Source of the DNA: Clostridia bacterium
Lineage (GTDB): Bacteria; Bacillota; Clostridia; Christensenellales; Borkfalkiaceae
Direction: 5' to 3'
DNA length: 5,012 nt
Assembly: GCA_017501125.1 (NCBI GenBank)
Contig: JAFVXN010000141.1
Location: 1-5,012, forward strand
Of this stretch, positions 1-5,012 are shown piece after piece. The number at the start of each line of letters is the position of its first letter. Within the stretch, counting starts at the first letter, position 1. The notes under the pieces were generated by a model that made no database searches, was not told the DNA's origin, and saw nothing but the letters and a program-made list of their open reading frames with translations. A program made the position numbers and the translations under genes.

Positions 1-1236
1 CCGTGACGCTAACGTTGAGGCGTCGACCCCGTCAGCACTCTTTTCTCTCGCCGCAAAGGTGTGATAAACAACTAAATTTTCGAGCGGCTTTAATACGGCT
101 ATAAATTCGTCCAAAAGCATCTTCGTCCGCGAATAGGTGTGCGGCTGAAAAACGACATACAGCCGACCCGCTCTTCCCTTTTTAAAAAGGCTTTCTTTTG
201 CCGTCCTTATCGTCGCGGCAATCTCTCGCGGGTGATGTGCGTAATCGGCAATTGCCGTCGCGTTAAAAACGTCGTCTAATCTTTCAAAGCGTCTTTTGAC
301 CCCACGAAAATTTTCAAGCCCTTCCGCTATTGCCGCCTCGGGGAAACCATAACTTCTCAAAACTGCTACCGCCGCAAGCGCGTTAAGCACGTTGTGTCGC
401 CCTAATACGTTTAGGCGCACCTTACACAATCTCTTTCCGTATTCCGTCACCCAAAAGGTATACCCCTGTCTCAACCTTTTCAAATGCTCCGCCCTATAAT
501 CGCACCTTATATCATTTATTCCAAACGTGATATATCCATCTATCCCGTCCGTCTCGACAAAACGCCTGCAATTCTCATCGTCTAAACAAACAAAACCCGT
601 CCTTGCCCTTTTCAAAAATTGAAAAAAATGCATTTTTAGTTCGCTTTCATCATAAAAACACTCTAAATGATCTTTATCGACGTTTAACAGTACTGCGCTA
701 TCCGCACGAACGTATGATAAGTTTTTCTTATATTCACACGCTTCCGTAATAAAAAAATCGGTGCCAGTTATCGTAAAATTATCAAACGTCGTATCCTCGC
801 CACCGATGTGTACGGCAAAGGGCGCCCCCGCCTTACTGATAGCGTGAGCACACATCGCCGTGCAGGTCGTTTTCCCATGGCTCCCAGCCACGGCAATCAC
901 CCGCGAAAAGTTGTTTGTAAGCAAGGATAATAATTGCGCACGAGAATAGATTTCTTTTCTTTGCTTCTTAGCAAAAACCAACCTAGCGTCCTCTTTTGCG
1001 ATGGCGTCCGTATACACGACGACCTCCGCCCTTGCCAGCGTCTCAAAGTCATCTGCGCTCACCGATATCGTTGCGCCCATTTCGCGTAGCATCTGCACCT
1101 GCCTGCCTAATACCGCATCGTAGCCAAAAACCCTATATCCGTAAGAAATCAGCATTTTTGCAAGCGCACTCATGCTAATTCCCCCTATCCCGATAAAATA
1201 CACGCGACGTTTTTCGCCAAACAACTGAACTGCCAT
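1..1236 (-). CDS. murC: UDP-N-acetylmuramate--L-alanine ligase MurC (3' end cut by window edge)
   Basis: MurC is the cytoplasmic ATP-dependent ligase that adds L-alanine to UDP-MurNAc, the first amino acid of the peptidoglycan stem peptide. My own translation gives 412 codons without a stop. Visible motifs: N-terminal UDP-binding Rossmann region FIGIGGISMSALA (about residues 14-26); P-loop GSHGKTT (118-124) of Mur ligases; EACEYKKN (165-172); DKDH (187-190); GRHNVLNALAA (279-289); GVKRRFE (312-318); DYAHHPREI (331-339); QPHTYSRT (364-371) and FAAREK near the edge. Family members are about 450 residues, so roughly 40-50 C-terminal residues lie outside the window. The ATG at 1236 is chosen because it leaves a short normal N-terminus. 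A TTG at 1257 in the same frame would add seven residues (LAKIQYY). Neither has a clear Shine-Dalgarno sequence. AGG is used often for arginine (at least ten times), unlike ftsZ. Identity is very secure. Confidence 0.96.
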   Translation of the reverse strand, partial: MAVQLFGEKRRVYFIGIGGISMSALAKMLISYGYRVFGYDAVLGRQVQMLREMGATISVSADDFETLARAEVVVYTDAIAKEDARLVFAKKQRKEIYSRAQLLSLLTNNFSRVIAVAGSHGKTTCTAMCAHAISKAGAPFAVHIGGEDTTFDNFTITGTDFFITEACEYKKNLSYVRADSAVLLNVDKDHLECFYDESELKMHFFQFLKRARTGFVCLDDENCRRFVETDGIDGYITFGINDIRCDYRAEHLKRLRQGYTFWVTEYGKRLCKVRLNVLGRHNVLNALAAVAVLRSYGFPEAAIAEGLENFRGVKRRFERLDDVFNATAIADYAHHPREIAATIRTAKESLFKKGRAGRLYVVFQPHTYSRTKMLLDEFIAVLKPLENLVVYHTFAAREKSADGVDASTLASR

Positions 1237-1252
1237 ATAATATTGTATTTTC

Positions 1253-1280
1253 GCCAAAAGAAAATTATGCCAAAAGAAAA
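1253..1280. repeat. Short direct repeat between ftsZ terminator and murC
   Basis: The 12-mer gccaaaagaaaa (plus strand) occurs at 1253-1264 and again at 1269-1280, with a 16-bp period. The right copy supplies part of the T-tract of the ftsZ terminator and the left copy lies just upstream of the murC start. It may be a small duplication or chance in A-rich DNA. No function can be assigned. Confidence 0.5.
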
Positions 1281-1292
1281 ACGACCAAGCAA
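1264..1292 (-). promoter_or_regulatory. Possible weak promoter for murC
   Basis: On the minus strand CATAAT (1264-1269, 5 of 6 to the -10 consensus) is preceded by a 17-bp spacer and TTGCTT (1287-1292, only the TTG matches the -35 consensus). Transcription would start near 1257, about 20 bases before the murC ATG. The -35 element would lie inside the ftsZ terminator hairpin. A second -10-like hexamer, TACAAT, sits at 1243-1248, too close to the ATG unless the mRNA is nearly leaderless. The alternative is that murC is transcribed by readthrough. The evidence is weak. Confidence 0.25.
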
Positions 1293-1305
1293 TTATGCTT
1301 GGTCG
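1272..1305 (-). terminator. Intrinsic terminator after ftsZ
   Basis: On the minus strand CGACCAAGC pairs perfectly with GCTTGGTCG (arms 1297-1305 and 1282-1290). One further A-T pair closes the stem, giving 10 bp with a 4-nt loop. The tract TTTTTCTTTT follows directly (1281 down to 1272). The stem begins 7 bases after the ftsZ stop codon, which fits a rho-independent terminator ending the ftsA-ftsZ transcript. The plus strand has an A-tract rather than a T-tract after the stem, so it works in the minus direction only. Confidence 0.9.
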
Positions 1306-1312
1306 CTAACGA

Positions 1313-2557
1313 TTACTTATCTTCGTCCTTTCTCTTAAAGAAGAAATCTACGAAACGAGGACGACGTTTCTTTTCAGGCGCAGCCTTCTTAGGTTCCTCT
1401 TCGGGGATAGGATCGTCAGGCTCGAAAGGAGCAGGAGGTGTGGTAGGCTCAACTTGGGCAGGAGCCACTTCCTGCCTTTCCGCCTCCGCATGTTGAATCC
1501 TGTCTCTAAGTTGTACAGCCGATCTATACACGTCAGCCGAAGACGTCGACATGGTTTGATTTTCGAATCCAGTAGCGATAATAACCACTTCCACTTCGTC
1601 GTGCATGTTCTCGTCGATACACGCACCGAAAATGACGTTGGCGGAATAATCAATTACGCCTTTTACGAGGTCGGCTGCCACCCATACCTCTTCGAGAGAC
1701 AAGTCTTTGTCCCCGACTACGTTCAAGATAACGGAAGTCGCCCCTTCAATCGTCGTATTGAGCAAAGGAGAACATACCGCACAGCGAACTGCCTCCGCAA
1801 TGCGCTTTTCACCTTTCGCTACACCGATACCCATATGCGCTACGCCACGTCCTTTCAAAGTCGTGCGCACGTCTGCAAAGTCGAGGTTTATCAACGCAGG
1901 ATTAACGATGAGTTCGGTAATACCTCTAATCCCTTGGCGGAGCACGTCGTCCGCAACGCGCAAGGCTTCGGGGAAAGAGGTGTTGGGAGGTACGACCTCA
2001 CGAATTTTGTCGTTGGGAATAATGATGATGGAGTCGACGTATTTACGCAATTCCTCCACGCCTGCCATCGCGTTATCCATACGCTTTCTCGCCTCAAAGG
2101 AGAACGGCAAGGTCACGACGGCAACGGTCAAAATTTTCATATCCTTTGCAAGTTTTGCGATGACGGGGGCTGCGCCCGTTCCCGTACCACCGCCCATACC
2201 AGCGGTAATGAATAACAAATCGGTATCCTTTAACGCCGCTTGCAACTCTTCTTTGCTTTGCTCTGCCGCGCGTTGACCGATCGTAGGATCGGCACCAGCA
2301 CCAAGCCCTTTCGTCAATTCACCACCGATACGGATACGCTTAGGCGCCTTGGACAGCGCGAGCGCTTGGTTGTCCGTATTCACCACGATATAATCAGCGC
2401 CCCGAAGACCAGAGTCAATCAAACGGTTAACTGCGTTATTCCCCGCGCCACCAACGCCGACAACTTTAATTTTTGCACCGCCCGTAAACGAGTCGGACGC
2501 AAAAGTATTGTCTTCTTGCGGAAATCCGTACGAAACGCTATCGTTGAAATCCATCAT
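1313..2557 (-). CDS. ftsZ: Cell division protein FtsZ
   Basis: FtsZ is the tubulin-like GTPase that polymerises at midcell into the Z-ring and recruits the divisome. The 414-residue product carries the full core: VGVGGAGNNAVNRL (about 33-46); the tubulin signature GGGTGTG (122-128); the FEARKRMDNA segment (154-163); and the T7 synergy loop NLDFADV (224-230) with the catalytic aspartates D226 and D229. The GTPase and C-terminal subdomains end near IIATGFE (326-332). A proline- and glutamate-rich linker (about 360-397) leads to a basic tail, RPRFVDFFFKRKDEDK (399-414), where the usual peptide resembles IPxFLRR; here it is aromatic and divergent. Two adjacent ATGs open the gene; the first, at 2557, is 9 nt from a GGAGG site. 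That ATG shares one base with the ftsA stop (TAATG), which implies translational coupling. An intrinsic terminator follows the stop. Length is slightly above the common 380-400 residues. Confidence 0.98.
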   Translation of the reverse strand: MMDFNDSVSYGFPQEDNTFASDSFTGGAKIKVVGVGGAGNNAVNRLIDSGLRGADYIVVNTDNQALALSKAPKRIRIGGELTKGLGAGADPTIGQRAAEQSKEELQAALKDTDLLFITAGMGGGTGTGAAPVIAKLAKDMKILTVAVVTLPFSFEARKRMDNAMAGVEELRKYVDSIIIIPNDKIREVVPPNTSFPEALRVADDVLRQGIRGITELIVNPALINLDFADVRTTLKGRGVAHMGIGVAKGEKRIAEAVRCAVCSPLLNTTIEGATSVILNVVGDKDLSLEEVWVAADLVKGVIDYSANVIFGACIDENMHDEVEVVIIATGFENQTMSTSSADVYRSAVQLRDRIQHAEAERQEVAPAQVEPTTPPAPFEPDDPIPEEEPKKAAPEKKRRPRFVDFFFKRKDEDK

Positions 2558-3738
2558 TATTTTCGTCCTCCAAACAATCTAAATATTTTATCGAAAACGC
2601 CTTGATTCTTCTCCTTCTCCGTCGCCGCGTTCAGCAACGATATCCGCGAAGAATAGGCAGGTTTGTCGTAATAAGGCAAATCGGGATACACAACCTTTGC
2701 CAAGCGGTTGGTTCTCTGCGAAACGTGGTCGACCGCGCCGATTATTTTCGTCATGCCCTCTCCCGTCATAAACACGGGATTATTGGAAAATTGCGTAATT
2801 GCACGCTCGCGATAGTTTTCTTCCAAGAACTTGCTAATCACCTCGCACAACTTGTCCAAAGCACACTTTATCGACTCGTTGATAGCATAGGCGGAATAAA
2901 CGTTCCCCTCCGTATCCGTATACATTACGTCGATGGGCACGGCTTTGCCGGAGACGCCAGATTCCTGCAACATTCTTTCCGCTTGTTCTTCCGTCACGGA
3001 CAAGTCTTGCATCAATTGCACCACGACGTAGCCGTAGCCGATATCGTACGTTTCCTCGCGGACGATTCCGCCACCGTATACGACGGAAACAGACGTCGTC
3101 ACGACCCCCATGTCTACGAAAACCGCGTATCCTTCACGCAATTTTTTAGGGAGCAAATAAGTCACCTGCGCCTGCGTGGAAGGGATAAATTCTATCTCGT
3201 CGTAGCCCTGCGCGCGCAAAGCAGACGTCGTCAAGCGATAAAAGTTCTCGTCGACGAAGTAGAAAGAAAGCGCACCTCGCAACGAAGGCGACGTCGCGCC
3301 TAAAATCTCAGAAACGTCAAAATACTTTCTATTATCGCCAAGAATAAAATACATCGCAGAACTTTTAACGCATCTGCCCTCTACGTATAAATCGTTCAAT
3401 CCGCAGGCAAACAAGCGATCGACGTCTTGCATAGAGATTTTTCTCTTTCCGTCAAAGGATATGGTGTGACCCTTAGTATAAACCTTGATGAAAGACGAAG
3501 GAACGGACACCGTTATCTTCTTGACCTGTCCTATGTAATTTTTCTTAACGGAAGAGACCGCAACGTTGATGGCGTCTACGTACGCGCCTTCGTCCGCAAA
3601 ACCTTGACGGGAAATCCAACCGTTATCTTCCGATTTCGTCGCGTTGAAAATAAACGTATCGTTAAGCCCCTTGGAGCCGATCATAAACGTCACTTCGTGG
3701 GAACGAACGTCCAAAACCGCTACGTTTTCGTATTTCAT
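2557..3738 (-). CDS. ftsA: Divergent FtsA-like cell division protein
   Basis: FtsA is an actin-fold ATPase that tethers FtsZ filaments to the membrane and recruits later divisome proteins. The position directly before and overlapping ftsZ, the 393-residue length and the layout support this call. A first actin subdomain starts at VAVLDVRSHEVTFMIG (6-21). A 1C (SHS2-like) region with KKITVSVPSSFIKVYTKG (73-90) and ISMQDVDRLF (101-110) follows. Then come IPSTQAQVTYLL (185-196), a phosphate-2-like segment VDMGVVTTSVSVV (208-220), LSVTEEQAERML (246-257) and an adenosine-like motif FMTGEGMTKIIG (323-334). The tail VFDKIFRLFGGRK (381-393) is the expected amphipathic membrane helix, joined by a short linker. 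It is odd that phosphate-1 DIGTSN has become DVRSHE and phosphate-2 DIGGG has become DMGVV, so normal ATP binding is doubtful. The ATG at 3738 has a GGTGG site 7 nt upstream and a consensus promoter behind it. The family call is secure; activity is uncertain. Confidence 0.9.
   Translation of the reverse strand: MKYENVAVLDVRSHEVTFMIGSKGLNDTFIFNATKSEDNGWISRQGFADEGAYVDAINVAVSSVKKNYIGQVKKITVSVPSSFIKVYTKGHTISFDGKRKISMQDVDRLFACGLNDLYVEGRCVKSSAMYFILGDNRKYFDVSEILGATSPSLRGALSFYFVDENFYRLTTSALRAQGYDEIEFIPSTQAQVTYLLPKKLREGYAVFVDMGVVTTSVSVVYGGGIVREETYDIGYGYVVVQLMQDLSVTEEQAERMLQESGVSGKAVPIDVMYTDTEGNVYSAYAINESIKCALDKLCEVISKFLEENYRERAITQFSNNPVFMTGEGMTKIIGAVDHVSQRTNRLAKVVYPDLPYYDKPAYSSRISLLNAATEKEKNQGVFDKIFRLFGGRK
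2567..2571 (-). promoter_or_regulatory. Ribosome binding site of ftsZ
   Basis: GGAGG on the minus strand lies 9 nt before the first ATG and 12 nt before the second, favouring the first. It sits inside the last codons of ftsA (the Gly-Gly-Arg-Lys end), so it is read through by ribosomes finishing ftsA. Confidence 0.85.
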
Positions 3739-3745
3739 ATACCGT

Positions 3746-3752
3746 CCACCCC
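3746..3752 (-). promoter_or_regulatory. Ribosome binding site of ftsA
   Basis: GGGGTGG on the minus strand ends 7 nt before the ATG at 3738. It is a near-consensus Shine-Dalgarno with one mismatch to AGGAGG-type cores, and it supports this start over internal ones. Confidence 0.7.
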
Positions 3753-3764
3753 TTCCGTCGTTGT

Positions 3765-3786
3765 CATACTGTATTAAAACAGTATG
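3765..3786. promoter_or_regulatory. 22-bp palindrome at the ftsA transcription start (operator or 5' hairpin)
   Basis: Perfect 8-bp arms catactgt (3765-3772) and acagtatg (3779-3786) flank a 6-bp centre. The element begins only a few bases downstream of the predicted transcription start near 3789 and ends about 13 bases before the ftsA ribosome binding site. No T-tract follows on either strand, so it is not an intrinsic terminator. It could be a repressor operator placed to block initiation, or a 5'-terminal stem-loop on the ftsA-ftsZ mRNA. The regulator is not identifiable from this window. Confidence 0.65.
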
Positions 3787-3795
3787 CTATCGTAT

Positions 3796-3824
3796 ATTAT
3801 AATACAATTCTCTCCCGTTGTCAA
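3796..3824 (-). promoter_or_regulatory. Consensus sigma-A-type promoter for ftsA-ftsZ
   Basis: On the minus strand a perfect -35 TTGACA (3819-3824) and a perfect -10 TATAAT (3796-3801) are separated by exactly 17 bp. Transcription should start near 3788-3790, leaving a leader of about 50 nt before the ftsA ATG. Both hexamers match the housekeeping consensus fully, which predicts high intrinsic strength for the ftsA-ftsZ unit. Confidence 0.93.
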
Positions 3825-3835
3825 TCTTTTCAAAG

Positions 3836-3862
3836 AAAAAAACGCGCCGAAGCGCGTTTTTG
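3836..3862 (-). terminator. Intrinsic terminator after ftsQ
   Basis: On the minus strand the stem ACGCGC/GCGCGT is capped by a TTCG tetraloop closed by C-G, an exceptionally stable RNA loop. It can extend through five A-T pairs to a 10-bp stem. Seven Ts follow (3842 down to 3836). The hairpin lies about 13 bases after the ftsQ stop, and its T-tract ends 11 bp before the -35 box of the ftsA promoter, so the two transcription units are closely packed but separated. Confidence 0.92.
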
Positions 3863-3874
3863 TATCAAGACTAA

Positions 3875-4675
3875 TTAGTTATAAATAGACGGGAACCAGT
3901 CCGCAAGTAAATCGCCGTGAATGTCCGTCGCCACAATGATGATGCCAGTCACCTTTTCATCGTCTTCTAAACTCAAATATTTTTCAATAAACAGGGTCGC
4001 TTTTTCAACGGAATTTTGATGGAAATTATAGATCGTCCCCACCACGCCTTCCTTCATCGTAATCGTCATATCCAAACGACCAGATACGGCATCGGAAGAA
4101 GTGATTGCAATGGAAGAAACGTTGCCTCTAAGGGTCCCTCCCATACCGTCTACGGTAGCCATGGCTTTGACGACCGACACAAATCCGTCCTCTTTTTCAC
4201 CGCCACCGATTACCTGTCCTAACGACGTGGGCGCAGATAAGCCCGTCACCTTTACGTTATTATCCGTGTCACCGCGGGCAACTTGCCCCAAATAAACGCC
4301 GTCAATGCCAAGAAAATAGGATTGTTCCTGCACCTGCAAAGTGAACATTTCCTCATCTTCCTTCACCTCTATTTCAATATGATTCGGGAAAACCTTATTG
4401 AAGGCGGTTATCCTAAAATAGGAATACTTATCTTGATTGACCACGTAATCCGCCACGCTACGGTCGACGAACAAAAGGTTGCTGCCGCCACTACCGACGT
4501 ACGCAGTGTTTAACTCTTCCTGTAACGCCTTTATGTCGTCCTCCGCCTTAGAGGAAATGGAAGAAACCTTTAACTCTACGCTTTGCACACGAAATACGTT
4601 GGCAACGCCAAGTACCGCAATCGAGAGAAAAAGCACTACGGATAATACGATTGTCACAATTTTTGTCTTTCGCAT
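3875..4675 (-). CDS. ftsQ: Cell division protein FtsQ/DivIB (POTRA domain)
   Basis: FtsQ/DivIB is a bitopic divisome protein whose extracytoplasmic domain binds FtsL/DivIC and FtsB-type partners and helps control septal peptidoglycan synthesis. The 266-residue product has a short basic cytoplasmic start (MRKTK), one membrane segment (about 6-26), and a POTRA-like region starting at FRVQSVELKV (28-37). It continues through a helix (about 44-58) to the family-typical NKVFPNHIEIEVKEDEE (93-109). A beta domain follows (FLGIDGVYLG, 121-130, to about 260). Length is normal for the family. The ATG at 4675 is preceded by AAGGGA five bases upstream. The gene starts 11 bp after murA, so the two are presumably co-transcribed, and it ends before a strong terminator. 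Sequence conservation is low in this family, so the call rests on topology, the PNxIxIxV signature and location. The name could equally be divIB. Confidence 0.88.
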   Translation of the reverse strand: MRKTKIVTIVLSVVLFLSIAVLGVANVFRVQSVELKVSSISSKAEDDIKALQEELNTAYVGSGGSNLLFVDRSVADYVVNQDKYSYFRITAFNKVFPNHIEIEVKEDEEMFTLQVQEQSYFLGIDGVYLGQVARGDTDNNVKVTGLSAPTSLGQVIGGGEKEDGFVSVVKAMATVDGMGGTLRGNVSSIAITSSDAVSGRLDMTITMKEGVVGTIYNFHQNSVEKATLFIEKYLSLEDDEKVTGIIIVATDIHGDLLADWFPSIYN

Positions 4676-4680
4676 ATTCT

Positions 4681-4686
4681 TCCCTT
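4681..4686 (-). promoter_or_regulatory. Ribosome binding site of ftsQ
   Basis: AAGGGA on the minus strand lies 5 nt before the ftsQ ATG and directly after the murA stop codon. It is a moderate site, weaker than those of ftsZ and ftsA, and fixes the start at 4675. Confidence 0.55.
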
Positions 4687-5012
4687 TTAAATCTTTACCC
4701 TTTTAATTTTTGCGCCCAACTTTTTGAGTTTGTACTCAAAATCGGCATAACCTCTGTCAATGTGAGACAAATCTAAAACGGAAGACTCTCCTTCCGCGCA
4801 AAGCGCCGCCAACACCAACGCTGCACCACCCCGCAAATCACTAGCCGTCACGCTAGCCCCGTGCAATCTTTCGACACCCCTTATGACGGCAGCACGACCA
4901 CGAATAGTAAAATCCGCGCCCATACGTTTTAATTCCGCCGCATACTTGAATCGCGTCTCGAACAAATTCTCCACCACGAGCGTCGTACCTTGTGCAATCG
5001 CGCACAACGAGG
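4687..5012 (-). CDS. murA: UDP-N-acetylglucosamine 1-carboxyvinyltransferase MurA (C-terminal part only)
   Basis: MurA transfers enolpyruvate from PEP to UDP-GlcNAc in the cytoplasm, the first committed step of peptidoglycan synthesis and the target of fosfomycin. Only the last ~108 codons are present; the reading frame is open to the window edge, so a TTG at 5007 is an internal Leu codon, not the start. Recognisable family segments are NLFETRFKYAAELKRMGAD, TASDLRGGAALVLAALCAEG and SHIDRGYADFEYKLKKLGA. The Arg in DLRGG and the Arg in DRGY correspond to the active-site Arg371 and Arg397 of the E. coli enzyme. The catalytic Cys (115 in E. coli) lies outside the window, so a Cys-to-Asp variant cannot be excluded. 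The stop is 11 bp before ftsQ, indicating an operon. Any promoter is outside the window. Confidence 0.95.
   Translation of the reverse strand, partial: SLCAIAQGTTLVVENLFETRFKYAAELKRMGADFTIRGRAAVIRGVERLHGASVTASDLRGGAALVLAALCAEGESSVLDLSHIDRGYADFEYKLKKLGAKIKRVKI

Noticed and set aside
996..1178. Small plus-strand open frame of 60 codons opposite murC
   Set aside because: It overlaps the conserved MurC N-terminal domain in antisense and is low-complexity Arg/Pro/Ser.
1454..2215. Long open frame of 253 codons on the plus strand
   Set aside because: It lies entirely antisense to ftsZ, whose protein is unmistakable; the antisense product has no recognisable motif and is a shadow of ftsZ codon bias.
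2602..3303. Open frame of 233 codons on the plus strand
   Set aside because: Antisense to ftsA; composition is dominated by Arg and His as expected for a reverse-strand shadow, with no domain resemblance.
3765..3786. LexA (SOS) box reading of the palindrome
   Set aside because: The half-sites TACTGT/ACAGTA match the E. coli LexA box, but the spacing is 6 rather than 8, and Bacillota LexA normally binds a different motif (GAAC-N4-GTTC type).
3765..3786. Terminator or attenuator reading of the palindrome
   Set aside because: No run of T follows the stem in either direction and there is no alternative pairing partner visible in the short leader.
4687..5007. Independent small gene starting at the TTG at 5007
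   Set aside because: The frame stays open to the window edge and the sequence aligns with the MurA C-terminus, so this is the tail of a longer gene.

Overview
This window is a compact piece of a division and cell wall (dcw) gene cluster. Every gene lies on the minus strand, so transcription runs from high to low coordinates: murA (3' part only) - ftsQ/divIB - [terminator][promoter] - ftsA-like - ftsZ - [terminator] - murC (5' part only). The gene set, the clear Shine-Dalgarno sequences before ftsA and ftsZ, the perfect sigma-A-type promoter, the DivIB-like FtsQ and the moderate base composition suggest a Bacillota bacterium, probably of the Clostridia. That placement is an inference, since no rRNA or other taxonomic marker is present.

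Right part (3836-5012): the last ~108 codons of murA, the first committed enzyme of peptidoglycan precursor synthesis, are followed after 11 bp by ftsQ/divIB, a single-pass divisome protein with a POTRA domain. This unit ends in a strong UUCG-capped intrinsic terminator. Eleven bases further on comes a consensus promoter (TTGACA, 17 bp, TATAAT). It is followed at the presumed transcription start by a 22-bp palindrome that could be an operator or a 5' mRNA hairpin.

Centre (1272-3738): ftsA and ftsZ are translationally coupled (TAATG overlap) and end in a second intrinsic terminator. FtsZ is conventional in its GTPase core but has an unusual C-terminal tail. The ftsA product has the FtsA layout and a C-terminal amphipathic membrane anchor, but its nucleotide-binding signatures are strongly degenerate. 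This pair is the most interesting part of the window.

Left part (1-1236): murC, UDP-N-acetylmuramate-L-alanine ligase, follows the terminator closely. It has no recognisable Shine-Dalgarno sequence, leans heavily on AGG arginine codons, and runs off the left edge. Together the genes supply peptidoglycan precursors (MurA, MurC), the Z-ring (FtsZ and its membrane tether FtsA) and the septal wall-synthesis link (FtsQ/DivIB). No gap exceeds 300 bp, and I saw no mobile element, CRISPR array, tRNA or rRNA.
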